Notes: generated by a model from the letters alone, not told the origin. A stretch of 64,000 nucleotides of DNA from Ceratopteris richardii (GCA_020310875.1 CM035438.1:95112205-95176204), one strand, 5' to 3'; positions 25,591 through 38,470 are shown, counted from the stretch's first letter. Translations and numbers: made by a program.

Positions 25591-26945
25591 ACAATTGAAA
25601 GGAACTACACCATAAATAATTAAGAAGGATTAGGCATGGTCTATGTGGTGAAAACATTTTGACATTATTTGCTTACAAATAAGTTCAAATTTTTTATGGA
25701 CCATCAACTTTTACTATACTTGGTGAACAAACCTTGAAATATTGGCAAGTTAGTAAGATGGTTTCTCTTACTAATGGAATATGATTTTGAGGTAGTTGTT
25801 AAGAAATTTAAGACCCACCTTAGGGAAGATCAACTTTTTCCACTCACTTAAGGAGGATCCCCACAAGGCGTGTCAGATGATCTTGATAATGCATATTTCT
25901 TCACCCTGAAGTAGTTCCTAATCAAGCAAGATAATTATTAAGAATTTTGATGTTTGGACCCAAGAACCTGCAATAAGAACATAAGAAAAAAGAATTAATC
26001 AAGTGTCAAAAGTACCATATACTTCAAAGAAGCATTTATAAAGAAGAAGAACAAGGAATTTTAACTTAGTGTGCGGAAGAAGAACAACATGATAAATGGT
26101 TGCAATTAACACATGTAGGTGTGCTAGGGCAATGCTATTCTAAGCGATGAACCTTCCAAACATTAAGGTGATTAGGACTACATTGGCCAACCATGGAAGT
26201 AGCTCTCTATAAGTTGCTTAATGATTGTCCATCTTGTATTAGTAAACCCCTTGTGGAACATGCAACATAATATCAAGTGATGCTAGTACTAGATTGGAGT
26301 ATTCATCTAGTGGACTTCTTGAGAAAGAAGAATTTTCCTCAAGAAATCATAGAAACATGTCAAAGGAGTCTAGAAAAAGAAGCAAGAGAGTATGAAGTCA
26401 TTGTTGATAATTTTTACAAGTGTGAGAAAGATGGATATTTGAGACTATGCATACATGAAAATGCCTATTTGAAAATACTAGAAGATACACACAAGGGTGT
26501 TGCATGTGGACACTTTCGACTTGATTGTGTGATCAAAGCCATTCTATTTTTAGGTCTTTGGTGGCCCACCCTTCACATGGATGCACATACCTATGTTAAA
26601 AGGTGTGACACATGTCAAAGAGCTCCATATCCTATAAGAAAGTATGAGATTACACTGAGAAAAATGATGGGAGGACGTGCATTCTTCAAGTGAGGTATAG
26701 ACTTTGTAGGTCTGATTAGTCCCATAGCTAGAACCTCGCATGCTAAATACATTATTGTAGCCACATACTATCTTACCAAATGGGTAGAAGTAAGAGCCAC
26801 TAGAAAGAATGATGCACAAAGAATGGCTAGATTCTTTTTTGAGAACGTGTTCACAAGATACAGACTTCCCATAGAATTGGTGAGTGATAGAATTCATAGA
26901 ATTGGTTTTGAAGTAAGTGATTGAATATGTATTACAATTTTTCAT
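25591..26945 (+). mobile_element. Ty3/gypsy RNase H-integrase fragment, same lineage as the 48-61 kb element
   Basis: The fragment shows RNase H (LLYLVNKP, VRWFLLLMEYDFEVVV near 25.7-25.8 kb) and then the integrase. A canonical H2C2 finger lies at about 26,480-26,625 (H-x6-H then CDTC). Traces of a second, upstream finger lie near 26.08-26.27 kb, and the start of the catalytic core (DFVG..SPIA, IIVAT.YLTKW) follows. It ends at about 26.94 kb before the last catalytic residue region. Broken, with roughly six to eight interruptions; no LTR. Confidence 0.8.
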
Positions 26946-26974
26946 GGTTACCTCATGTCCAAAAAGCCTTTTGG

Positions 26975-27475
26975 TTTGGAAGACTATCTAGAGAATCTTG
27001 TATTTAGAGACCAAAGTTAAGATGAAAACAAGCCTTACTTGGAGAAGTAATTGGATGCTTGATGTCACTGTGGAATGCCATTAGGGGTGAAGCCCTTTGG
27101 AAAATTTGCAGAGATAGATGTGCTTCCAAATTTATGGACAATCCTAAAGGGTGGTCAATTAACAAACCGTGAACCTTTTGGGGAAAAGAGTCACAAACTC
27201 AAAAAACTCTCTGCCATTTAGACATCATAAGATATTTGTTTCCAAGAATAAAAAGATCCATAGTAGATGGAGTCCCCATGAGGGAAGGAGAAGGTGATTA
27301 ATCTAATGTGCAAGTAGAGATTCTCGCTCTCTAACTGTGTTGAAATTTTCACTTTTGATAACCCTCACTAAACATTTTGACCACCCATGGGCCATCTATT
27401 TGGTATTGCCCCTACTTTGTGGGATAAGCGGGATCTCATGGGCATTATGTTTGCTTCTTTCGTAAAGTTTTTTTA
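26975..27475 (+). mobile_element. LINE 3' fragment
   Basis: Translated plus-strand pieces such as LWNAIRGEALWKICRDRC, followed by a KGWSI..P stretch, match the LINE at 39.7-40.9 kb (LWNAIRGENL.KIWRERC) and a third copy at 36.4-36.5 kb. This is sequence after the reverse-transcriptase zinc-binding domain of plant L1-like elements. The downstream part resembles the 3' untranslated region of the 40 kb copy. The fragment is 5'-truncated and carries stops. Confidence 0.6.
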
Positions 27476-28882
27476 ATTTGTTCATGCAAGGAAGCCTAGG
27501 CTGGTGTCGAGCTTCATCTTTAAAAAATAATCTTGTACCTTTTCCATCTCTCATTGATACATCTTATGAAGATCAAAATTTGTACTATGGAATCCCATCT
27601 ATGAGATTAAAGCTTCACTTTTTTGTATGCATTCATCTACAGGATTTGTAATTTTCATGGATTATGCATAAATTAAATGAAGATGAAGGATATTATCTAG
27701 AATCCTAAGTTCAAAATGTATTGAACATACCACATTAGACAATTGAATTCAAAGAATGGATTCATAAAGCATGCATGAAGCTAAATGAATATGAATAATC
27801 TGAGGCCTTAGTCTTACTTTTGTTCCTAGACGTTTAACTATCCATTCTTTTGTTCCTAGACTTTTCATAAAGTATAGATAGAGTTATTTATAGATCAGAC
27901 CTCCGCTTATACCAAACATGCACTTAAGGCTATTTAATTCCGCACTTAACTACCACTCAACCTTCATTTGTCCATAAATAATTCACCCAAATGTTTCTTT
28001 TCTATATTATCTAGAATGATGGGGTGAGTAAACAACCACTTGAATGTCTTGTGGCTTTTACATGGAAATTGAGCACACCATACCCACCATAGTTCTGTTT
28101 CTAATTGTACTTTGAAGGCAAGATATTCAAGTTTACCTAGGCTATAATACAGAGCTCCTTTTATCAATCCAACTACTTAATCTCTCCATTTTTAAATTCT
28201 TGTGCCTTCATCAATTTAAATAAAAAAGAACACCTACGCAATTAAATAGATTTATTCCATAGTAATTAACCATAACCACCTAAATTCTTTTAATACCATC
28301 CGTGTATTATTTAACTTATTGTATGAAAAATGAAATGCTTGTTTCCCAATTTCAAATGGTATTTTACCTACAATATTTTTATATTCCCAACTATATGAAA
28401 AGTTTTAAACAAGTTCTATAATTTTCTACATGTAAAGGTCTTGGTAATGTAGAATTTTTTATTGTATTGTACTTGAAATTTGATATCATTCCTCTGTGAT
28501 AGATCTACATCTTTTTCTACTCACTCATATTGGATCCCATAACTCTTGAATTTGAGATGGTGAGTGTTAGTTTCATATCTTTTTGTAGATCTTCATATAT
28601 ACACATTTTGAGGCATTCATTATCATGTAATCCAAAAAAATTTATTGAAACATTTTGATTCATAATTTCATTACAAAATAATAATCTTTCATAATGATGT
28701 AGCATGTTTAAGCTTAACACATTTTTCACATGATCTCTAGAAATTTTCATTGTTGTTTTTTTGTTTTCATCTTTTAACTGATCCTAATCTATTTTGTGTT
28801 CCTATCATTTTTGTTACATAATAACAAGCTCTAAAGTGTTATTTTTTAAGCTTATGAAGTTTATTGCTTATGATAAATAACA
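27476..28882. other. AT-rich stretch without recognised genes
   Basis: No coding signal, tRNA, polypurine tract or clear repeat is visible. The short frames on the minus strand (for example 27,964-28,167 and 28,517-28,750) have no recognisable motifs and look random. It may be very old element sequence. Confidence 0.5.
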
Positions 28883-29664
28883 TGTGGAGGTGCTCACATG
28901 TCCAAATTTAGAGTAAAAGTAGATAAAAGTAAGAAGGAAAGGAGAGGTGTCTATTTTTATACAAGGAAGGCGCTTCTGTTGACAGCCTCTCAATAAAAAT
29001 AGTGGTTCTCTTAGTGTAGGTGACCAAATTGAGTGATTCTTGTTGCGTTGTGAAGCTTACAACTTGTATTATTAAGTAATCAATTTTTGTACAAATTTCA
29101 AAATCCGTGCAAGTAGGCGTTTTGTAGAGATAGTTTCTTGTGTGTATCTGGTGTCTCATCAGAGACATGCCTCTCTTAAAACTTCCATATCTCAGTTGTT
29201 ATAAGGTCTTTTTGAGTGATTTCACTTGGAGGAGTTACCTTAGCTCTCTCATACTTTCTATCTACATCAAAATCTTTCATAGAGCTCTGAGTTTCCCTAT
29301 TGTTGTTTATCAATTTTCAATTCAGAGAGTTGGTCATACTTTGTTGTTGCAGGCCTCTGCATACCTTGACTTCAAACTATTTGTTTGGGAGCTACATACC
29401 ACCCTTTTTGACGTCTTTTTGTTTCCAAAAGCATGCTACTCAAAGTCCACTTTCAGAATATATGATTAGTTTTGGAAAATTCTGCTTAGAGAGCTTATGG
29501 TGGTTATCTTTCTACAGTCACCCATTTCTATTTTCTTGAAAGTTTGGAGGAAAGTTTGATTTCTGAAGTTTGGAAATTTTTGTTTGATCTTTTGAAGATC
29601 TTGGGAGATCTCATCATGTTTCATTGTGTACTTTGATGTTAACAAGTTTGTAAACATAACATTG

Positions 29665-29676
29665 TGGTATCAAAGC
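29665..29676 (+). other. primer-binding site, tRNA-Met type
   Basis: TGGTATCAAAGC, one base from the usual plant copia primer site TGGTATCAGAGC, follows the LTR end after a three-base spacer. It fixes the right edge of the 5' LTR. Confidence 0.8.
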
Positions 29677-31451
29677 TTTTGTTTTTTATCAGATCTTTCA
29701 TAAAGCCTATTGAATTATCTTTGTTGTTTACAACATTTGAACATGGTAGATCTGAGTGCATCGATTAAGAAGTTATCAGATGGGAGAAACTATCCTATGT
29801 GGCAATTTAGAATGGAGTCTTATCTCATGTCTAAAGGTCTTTGGGGATTGATAACAAGTACAGAAATGAAGCCGGTATTACCAGAAGCTCCTACACAAGA
29901 AGATCGAGCAAGAGAGCAAGAATGGATTAAAAGAGACAGAAGAGTTTTGTTTATTATCTCACAAATAGTTTCAAATACTATGCCTGGACATATAAGAGGT
30001 TTGAATACTCATAGAGAAGCCTGGGAGTCTCTAGAAAGGTTATTTGCAACCACCAATAGAGCAAGGCAAACACAACTTATTGGTGAGCTGACAAGAGTAA
30101 AAAAGAAGCCACAACAATTAGTTAATGATTATATTCTTTAGGTAAAATAGAAGCATTAGCCTCTATTAATGCATCTCCTAGTGAGGATATAAAGTTTAAT
30201 AGCATTTTAAATGGCTTGAGAGAAGATGAAAGATGGAAGTCGTTCATTACGTCTATCATGACTCGAGAGAATCTACCATCCTTTGAAGATTTACAAATGC
30301 TCATGATGACTGAAGAAATCAACATAGAAGGTGGAAACTCTTATCATTCACAAAGAGGTAGTCAAGGACAAGCTCTTTATACTTCATCAAATAGATCAAG
30401 AGGTAAAGGAAATTGGAGAGGAGGAGGAAGATTCAACAACAATGCAAGAGGAAGAGGAAGCTTTAATGCTACTAGAGGAGGGAGAACAACACAACAAAGT
30501 CAACAGACTCAACCAAATCAGCAAGCTAACTTTACTTGCCATTATTGTGGTAAAGTTGGTCATTATGCCAGGGATTGCTTCTCCAACCGAAATAGAAGAG
30601 GTGGTTTTAGAGGATGACAAGGAGGAAGAGGCCAAGATCACTTGCATCAAAACAACAACATAGTGCAAGAGGTGGCTATGCATACAGAGACACATAAGAG
30701 GAAGGTAAACAACAAAACTTGGTATGTAGATAGTGGTTTCTCAAACCACATGAGTCATAACATGAACATGTTTGTGAACTTACACAAGCCAGATTCAAGA
30801 GTCACAGTTGCTACAGGAGATAGTACTGAGCATGAAGTAGTTTACATTGGTGATTGTCCACTTAATGAACATGTAACTCTTAGAGATGTTTTGTTTGTTC
30901 CTACTATTACAAGAAATTTGATTTCAGTTGGACAAATGGAGGGCAATGGAGTGAAGGTCGATTTTGACAATAACAAGTGGCAGCCTTATCACAAGAAGAA
31001 TGAAAATTTTGTTATAAAAGGACAAAAGTTAAAAAGATTATATACTCATGAAGTTGAAATTCCAGATTATGCAGGTTATACAATGGTCAATGAGAATCAA
31101 GTAAGCCAATTGGATTTAGGGCATAAAAGATTAGGACACATCAATGTTGGCAGGTTAAAGGATATTGCAAAGAAATCGTTGATTGAAGGTTTACCACAAC
31201 TACCTAAGCAAGATTTGGAGGCATGTCGGTTTGGAAAACAAGTATGAAGTCCTTTTTCAAAAGCAGGATTGCAAAGCAGAGGTATTTTGGACTTGATTCA
31301 TACTGATGTATGGGGTCTATCTCAAGAAGATTCCATGGTAGGTAGCAAGTACTTTGTAACATTTATTGATGACTTCTCAAATTTTACATTCATTTATTTT
31401 ATGAAATACAAATCCGAAGTGTTGGATATGTTCAAGAAGTTTAACACTAGT

Positions 31452-33124
31452 TTGGTACCAAAACAGGACACTTAAGTGTCCTTTTTCGACAATTTTCAAA
31501 TAAATCACATACCTTCTACAAAGAGAATTTGAGAAAATATTTTAACACACATATTAGATATAATTCAAAGGTTAATGCAAAATTATAAAACACAATAAAT
31601 CATGTTTTGTGTTCATGTAAATAGCCTCTCAACATGCTATGGTAGTGAACAGGATGAAAATTCTTGATCAAATGTATTTTTATCAAAAGAAAAAAAAATC
31701 ATCATATGAAAGAAAAGATTATACACATTCCTTGAAACATAGATCACATGGTATGAACCTCAAACTCACTTAGAAAAATCATTTCAATTCAAATAAAATC
31801 AATTATTTTGACTTTGTACACCAAAAACAGCAACTAGTTCTAATTATGGTTCAAACAAACTTATGGGAATCCATAGAAGTGTACAAATGTGCCAACAATC
31901 AAACAAGTTATGAAGACAACAAGCAAGGTATACACATATAAAATCAACTGATATGACTCTAGTCACTAAAAATAGAAAACTAAAGCCTACATATATGACT
32001 CAAAAGAAGTTATGGACATCATTCAAGGTGTACACATTCACGTTACCAAGTAGAAAATGCATGACATACAAACCAAAGCTTACATATACGAGGCTAAATA
32101 ATTGATTGAAATCCACCAAAATTTTCATGTCTTTGGATAGAACCAAGAATCTTTTGTTGTCTAGGCATCAACCAAATTCCAGAGATACAATCATGAATAG
32201 TTTCTGGACACATACTCAAAAGTCTTTGATATAATATTTGATATCATAAAATGATAAGGATCATTTGAAAACATTTCATCATTTCCATGATGGATGCCAT
32301 CTTCTTTTTGTCAAATCAGATATGTATGCCAATTATTTTCATTCTTATCACAATCACCATTGTTGATTACATATTATTTGACGAGATTAAGAATGAAACA
32401 TGGCATGAAAGAATATTTTGGAAGGTTTAATACTTAGAATAGCATGTAGATAATTATTATTTTTCATCATAATTTTTTATTCAATCTTTGGAGCTATGTT
32501 CTTTTTGTGAACATAGAAATATATGCTTTGCCAATTTAGCATGAAAGTCAGCACCAAATGTAATGGCTACTAGTTCAAAGTGGAGGCGTTCTAACTTTGA
32601 ATAAAAATATGCATTCAATTAGTATGAAGGTTATCCCATTGATAACTTGCCAATTCTCTGCAATATCACTTACACACAAGTTATAGTGAGCCATTCTTTA
32701 AAAGGTGCGATAAATGGCAGTGCTCTAGAGAAGACAAGTTTTGAGTCCATGTTTATCACTTATCTAAGTGTTCAACCTTCTCCAAAGATCCCTAGACACT
32801 TGCTTTACACCACCAAAGTCCATGAATAGCTTTCCATTTCCTAAACCATATCCAATTTGTCAAAATGTTTGAATTGTGTTATTTTTTCCGTTATGCTAAA
32901 AGTTGAATTTTCAAAAATCCCCATTTTCTTCTTCATTTAATAACCCATGTGAAGTTGTAAAATGTCAAAAATTATATTTTTCTCTACAAGTACATGATGT
33001 GGGCTATCAAATCCAAGTTAGTATGCCATCAAAGCCTCAACAGTGTCATCAAGAAAAATCAATCAATTTGGTGTAAAAGCAAGACACTTAAGTGTCCTAG
33101 GACACTCAAGTGTCCTAGTACAGA
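31452..33124. mobile_element. 1.67 kb insertion with palindromic termini, probably a non-autonomous DNA transposon
   Basis: The copia integrase frame is interrupted here. The bases ACTAGT occur on both sides (31,446-31,451 and 33,125-33,130) and look like a 5-6 bp target duplication. Both ends carry the perfect or near-perfect palindrome GGACACTTAAGTGTCC: once on the left (31,466-31,481), and on the right as an imperfect copy (33,083-33,096) plus a one-change copy (33,100-33,115). Outside these, TTGGTAC on the left pairs roughly with GTACAGA on the right, giving imperfect terminal inverted repeats of about 30 bp. The interior is AT-rich, and the short frame at 32,647-32,829 has no recognised motif. 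The superfamily is not assigned. Confidence 0.65.
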
Positions 33125-35395
33125 ACTAGTGTTAAATCATTGGTTGAAAAGCAAACAGGTCAAAGCATAAGAAGGTTGAGATCAGATGGAGGAGGTGAGT
33201 ACTTTTCTAATCAGTTTCTTGCTTTTTTGGAGGAAGAAGGAATTAAGAAGGAGACTACAAACAAATACACACCTTAATAAAATGGTGTGGCCGAAAGAAG
33301 AAACAGGTCTATCTTGGAGATGGGTAGGTGCATGTTAAATAAAAAGGACATACCACTCACCTTTTGGGTTGACGCATGCAATATGGCAGTTTATGTGATG
33401 GAAAGGTTTCCATCTACTCAAAGTCATGTACAGAAAACACCTTATGAATTGTTTTATGGATCAAAACCAGATATTTCTAAATGTAAAATTTTTGGAAGCA
33501 TATGTTTTGTTCATGTTCCACAACATTTAAGGTCAAAGTTGAATCCAAGTTCACAAAAAATGGTTTTTATTGGTATGGCAGAAGGGAAAATAGGATATAG
33601 ATGTGTGAACCCAGATACGGGAGAGGTAATTGTTTCTAGAGATGTTATTTTTCATGAAGATGGTATAAACATGAAGTGAAGGTAGATGAAGAAGAAACTA
33701 CAAGAAGTCATGAGGAAGAGCCAAGTTCTCCAAGCTCACCAAAAAGTCAAATTACACATGAAGAGATAACTCCCCCAAATCAAAAGTTGAAGAAAATTCT
33801 CAATTTGATTTCAAAGGAAATTGAGTCACAAGAAGAAGAAAGTGAAGATTCTACGTCAAGAGGAACTCAAACTCGAAGGCAAGAAAAGCATGGTAGGACA
33901 AGAAGTCAATCAAGGTATCCAGTAAGAGAAAGAAGGCAACCGCAAAGATTTTCTCATGAAGCTTATATGGCAAAACTTCTTGAGGAGCAAGAACCAACAA
34001 CTTTTAAAGAAGCATCATAGGTAAAGAAATGGGTTAAAGCAATGGATGAAGAAATGACAGCTTTGTATGAGAACAATACATGGAGTTTAGTTCCAAGGCA
34101 ACCTAACATGAAGGTAATCAGTAACAAATGGGTGTACAGGATAAAGAGAAACAGTGATGGTTCAATAAGTAGATATAAAGCAAGGCTTGTTTATAAAGGT
34201 TATGCACAGAGATATGGCATCGATTATGTGGAGACATTTTCTCCTATTGTCAAGATATCAACAATAAGGACATTAATAAGTGTTGTTGCAAGCAAGGTAT
34301 GGAATCTTTATTATTTAGATATAAAAAATGCATTTCTCAATGGTGATTTAAAAGAAGATGTGTACATGGAGCAAGGAGCAAGTTATGAAGATCCCAAGAA
34401 GCCTACGCATGTATGTAAACTCTTGAAAGCATTGTATGGTCGTAAGCAGGCTCCAAGGGCTTGGAATTTTAGATTGGTAAAGTTTCTTGAAAAGCAGGGA
34501 TACAGGTGTTCAAATGCAGATACTTCTTTGTATGTTAAGGTTGAAGGATCATTCATTGTTTATATCTCAATTTATGTGGATGACTTGATAATAATAGGAA
34601 TCAATGAAGGTGAGATAGCCACGATGAAAGCAGAGCTTGGATCTGAATTTAAAATTTCAGATTTAGGAGCTCACATACATTCTTGGAATGGAATTTATGA
34701 AGAAGGAGGATGGTATATATCTTCTACCAAGGAAGAATATTTCAGATTTGTTAAAGAAATATGGCATGGAGCATTGCAAGAGTATCAGTAAACCAATGGA
34801 ACCCAATGTGAAGTACAGTGCTAAAGATGGTGAACCTTTAGAAGATCCACTTATCTACGGGTCTTTGATTGGTTCTCTTATATATGCAACTTTAACAAGG
34901 CCGGATATTACATTTAGCATAAGTACATTGTCTCAATTCATGAACAAACCCATTGATGTACATATGCAAGCAGCTAAAAGGGTCTTGATATATTTGAAGG
35001 GTACATTAAATGAAGGTTTAGGCTATAAATATCATGAAGGTATGGATTTGAAAACATACAGTGATGCAGATTGGGCTAGAAATAAGGATGGCAGAAGGAG
35101 TATAGGAGGATATCTGATATTTGCAAGTAACAATTTGGTTTCATAGAGTTCTAAAAAATAGGATATAGTAGCACTTTCAAGCACAGAGGCTGAATATAGA
35201 AGCCTTACAAATGCAACATGTGAGATTATGTGGTATTTGAAGCTTTATGAAGATATGAATCTATCTATAGCATGTCCACTACTCTTTGGAGATAATGTAA
35301 GTTCATTATAGCTCGTGTCTAATCTAGTGTACCATGCAAGAACAAAACACATTGAAGTGCTCTATCACTATATCCGAGAGAAGGTGGTGAATGGG

Positions 35396-35616
35396 TAAGG
35401 TGTAAGGGGTGTCGGAAAAGAACATCAAATTTTATGGTATTGTCCCTCACAAGGTGTTAGCGGCATGACTTTTACTTTTTGGTCGGTTGGAATGCAATGA
35501 TGTGGGTTCTCATAAGCGAATTATTGATAGGGAGGTCGACATAAAGAAGAAGCCATCTCCTGGATATCCATAGGGCGTTTATATAGTAGCCCATAACTCT
35601 AAAATTGACCCTTTAG
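35396..35616. other. short unassigned stretch between copia and a T run
   Basis: The copia RNase H homology stops at about 35,395. The following 220 bp carries no recognised domain and ends at a long T run, so it may be target DNA or part of another retroelement. Confidence 0.3.
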
Positions 35617-35642
35617 TTTTTTTTTTTTTTTTTTTTTTTTTT
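35617..35642 (-). repeat. 26-base T run (minus-strand poly-A tail)
   Basis: An unbroken run of 26 T. On the minus strand it is a poly-A tract after ...AAGTAAGCTTTGC, as expected at the 3' end of a LINE, SINE or processed retrocopy on the minus strand. The presumed body lies to the right but is unrecognised; no matching target duplication was identified. Confidence 0.55.
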
Positions 35643-36360
35643 GCAAAGCTTACTTTAAACTACAAACATGGAAATAAAAATACAAGAACGTTAGAGAGAA
35701 TTACAAAGAAGGTCTAAGACCTTTCCATCTTCTTCAAGGGAATTACTTCTAGTCAATTTTTTGTTTTCTATAATGAACACCCTCTGATGTTTAAATGGGG
35801 GGATTTCTAACAATCACACATCCTTCTTCTTACACATATTAGGGATTTCTCAATCAACTACTCTCTCGAAGGTTTGCCAAAGTTGATTGCACATATTATC
35901 TTCTGAATCTTTTAGAGTGCTTCAATCCTAATGACATCATATAGAGCAGATGAGGAACATAGTGTTTGGGGAAGATATCTTTTCGTAATCTATTTTCTTT
36001 CAAACGTCGATGATGGAGGATTGTAAACTATTAAGCCCTTCATCTAGAGTCTCTCTTAATTCCCATCTAAGCTCCATATTCGGAGCACAAGAGTGGATAA
36101 CAACAACTTTATAGGTGCATTATTCTTGGAATTTTGAGAATTTGAGTTCTCTATCTCTCAGTTTGCATCTCTTTGTTTTCATTTTTTTTCAACTCTATCT
36201 ACTGGTATATTCCATTGTGTTGTTATTTCTTAAAAGATTTGCCTTTATTGACTTCAACCTCAACCCAAAAGAGCTTGCTTTAGAGATTCTCCCTTCTAAT
36301 TGTATGAATATTTTGGATTTTCTTCTAAGTCCTTTGCAAGATGTAAAGGGTTAGACTGAC
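35643..36360 (-). other. possible 3' body of a poly-A retroelement
   Basis: This sequence lies upstream, on the minus strand, of the poly-A tract. Pieces such as the CTTTGTAATTCTC stretch resemble plant LINE 3' ends, but no reverse-transcriptase domain is seen. The plus frame at 36,115-36,354 is hydrophobic by composition only and is not considered real. Confidence 0.3.
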
Positions 36361-36369
36361 ATCCATAGA

Positions 36370-36520
36370 CCACCTTTTAGAAGGAGACGAGTGGGAAATA
36401 AAGGTTATTTTGTAGTATGCTATTCTCGAGGAGGTAATGGGGTGCTTTGTGGCCCTCTAGAATGCCATCAAAGGGGAGGCCATTTGCATATTTTTGCAGA
36501 AAGTCTGATTAATAAATTTT
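36370..36520 (+). mobile_element. LINE fragment (third copy of the family)
   Basis: Plus-strand translation gives EEVMGCFVALWNAIKGEAICIF, homologous to the LWNAIRGE blocks at 27.0 and 40.5 kb. It is a very short fragment with no intact domain. Its edges are unclear. Confidence 0.5.
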
Positions 36521-36849
36521 AGAAGTATGCTTAAAGATTATTCTATTAAAAGGTCCCAAAAGATCCTAATAAGATAAATCAAGAACCATTAAATAATCTA
36601 CTTGCCTTTCTTTGATGTATTTATAGATTTTCAAAAGAAGACAAAAAACAATGTTGATGAATTGTAAAGTACAAAGAAAGATACCTACAATTTGTTTTGG
36701 GGAAGTTTGATTGTCAACCTACTCTTCCGTTTAAGCTCGAAAGATTGAAATGAACAACCCATACACCTTATGAATCTCCCATATCCCCCTTTCGGAGGGT
36801 TATATGCCAATCCACACTTTGAATTTTGAACCCAAGGCCTTAAAATCCA

Positions 36850-36935
36850 AACCCTAAGTGTTTCCCACTATAGCACACATCCTTGATAGATGCCTACATA
36901 TTTTCAATGTTTCTCTTGTCATCCTAGCTTATTTT
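36850..36935. repeat. segmental repeat, copy 1 left part
   Basis: The CCTAAGTGTTTCCCACTATAG block through CATCCTAGCTTATTTT is nearly identical to 42,617-42,727, where an additional ~25 bp is present. It flanks the duplicated copia-derived array on the left in both places, so the two were duplicated as one unit and later rearranged. Confidence 0.75.
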
Positions 36936-37324
36936 GATGACACTTACTTTTTTGCCTATTAATAAAAGTATTTAAGTTTGTAAGCTTTGCCCTTCTCTCT
37001 CTCCATAGCCTCACATCTCTCTTGTGTTTTTCAAGGACAATGTATCGCATTAGTACGCGGACATAGAGTACTATGATTTGATATCACTCTACGTACTACC
37101 CTTACCCACATGGTATCTCGCCTGAAGATGGTGACAAAATCCATGTCGATAACCCACATGATTTTGGAGTTCAGTGGCAATGACACTCCCCATCATGTGA
37201 ACCACAAGACCATAAAATTTCATGTTCTTTCCCGACATCCCGTACCACCTAACTCTTTTAACAAGACTTTATTTTATCTTTGTGAGACCGGCTGTAAATT
37301 GTATACATAAGAAGTACGGTCTAA

Positions 37325-38470
37325 CAAGGTTCATGATGCTCCAACAAGAAAGTTTCAACAAGGTCCTAACAAGTAACAAAAACTCCTTATTTTCTTCATC
37401 ACCATCACTCTGAGCTCTCTAAGAAAACGCTTTTAGGATATCTAGAATTATTTTCCCACCGTCCCCATGAAGTAAATGAGTCTTTTGTCATCTAGCAAGA
37501 AAAATGAACCAGAAGATGTCATGGTGCAAAATTTGAATCTCTTAAGCTTCACTCCATCCAAAGCTTTAGTCATCATGTTTTCACATTGTTTTTGAGTTGA
37601 GATGTATGAGAGCTCAATCTCATTAGTTGTAATTTTCTCCAACAAGGTTCATGATGCTCCAACAAGAAAGTTTCAACAAGGTCCTAATAAGTAACAAAGA
37701 CTCCCTATGTTCTTCATCACCATCACTCTGAGCTCTCTCAAAAAAAGCTTTTAGGATATCTAGAATTATTTTCCTTCCGTCCCCATGAAGTAAATGAGTC
37801 TTTTCTCACATCCAAGGCTTTATTCATCATGTTTTGACATTGTTGTTGAGTTGAGATGTATGAGAGCTCAATCTCATTCAGTTGTAATCTTCTCCAACAA
37901 GGTTCATGATGCTCCAACAAGAAACTTTCAACAAGGTCCTAACAAGTAACAAAGACTCCTTATGTTCTTCATCACCATCACTCTGAGCTCTCTCAAAGAA
38001 AGCTTTTAGGATATCTAGAATTATTTTCCTTCCGTCCCCATGAAGTAAATGAGTCTTTTCTCACATCCAAAGCTTTAGTCATCATGTTTTCACATTGTTG
38101 TTGAGTTGAGATGTATGAGAGCTCAATCTCATTAGTTTTAATCTTCTCCAACAAGGTTCATGATGCTCCAACAAGAAAGTTTCAACAAGGTCCTAACAAG
38201 TAACAAAGGATCCTTATGTTCTTCATCACCATCACTATGAACTCTCTCAAAAAAAAGCTTTTAGGATATCTAGAATTATTTTCCTTCCGTCCCCATGAAG
38301 TAAATGAGTCTTTTCTCATCTAGCAAGAAAAATGAACCAGAAGATGTCATGATGCAAAATTTATTATATCTCCGAAAAAACTCTACTCGGGATTCATCCA
38401 TGTGGCATCAAAAATGGCTTGAGTAATGCCTCTATATTCAACTTCTGTACTTTACAAAACGATGGTTCTT
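37325..38470 (-). repeat. tandem array derived from a copia RNase H end
   Basis: Four units start with AAGGTTCATGATGCTCCAAC at about 37,325, 37,644, 37,899 and 38,153, with spacings of about 319, 255 and 254 bp. On the minus strand a unit contains copia RNase H tail residues such as IELSYISTQKQCENMMTKAL, so a transposon fragment became a local tandem repeat. The last unit continues into EYRGITQAIFDATWMNPE-type sequence (to about 38,455). Related sequence at 42.76-43.30 kb has only about two units. The copia fragment is broken and has no LTR. Confidence 0.85.

Larger units (their letters stand above)
28883..35395 (+). mobile_element. Ty1/copia element, 3'-truncated, carrying an insertion
   Basis: A 5' LTR ends at 29,661 (...AACATAACA) three bases before a tRNA-Met primer site TGGTATCAAAGC (29,665-29,676). 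The left LTR edge near 28,883 (TGTGGAGGTG) is a guess. Gag at 29,743-30,617 ends with knuckle CHYCGKVGHYARDC. The protease carries WYVDSGFSNHMS near 30,720. Integrase starts at about 31.1 kb and is split by a 1.67 kb insertion. RT (34.0-34.8 kb) has WVYRIKRNSDGS, YLDIKNAFLNGDL and YVDDLIIIG. RNase H breaks off at 35,395, before a polypurine tract or 3' LTR. Broken, with about six interruptions plus the insertion. Long frames make it younger than most fossils here. Confidence 0.9.

Noticed and set aside
28908-29539. Short frames on both strands in the presumed copia LTR
   Set aside because: They sit directly upstream of the primer site in LTR sequence and have no conserved motifs.
37325-38360. 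Satellite or CRISPR-type array
   Set aside because: Units are about 254 bp, four in number, and clearly derived from a copia RNase H region; not CRISPR and not yet a long satellite.
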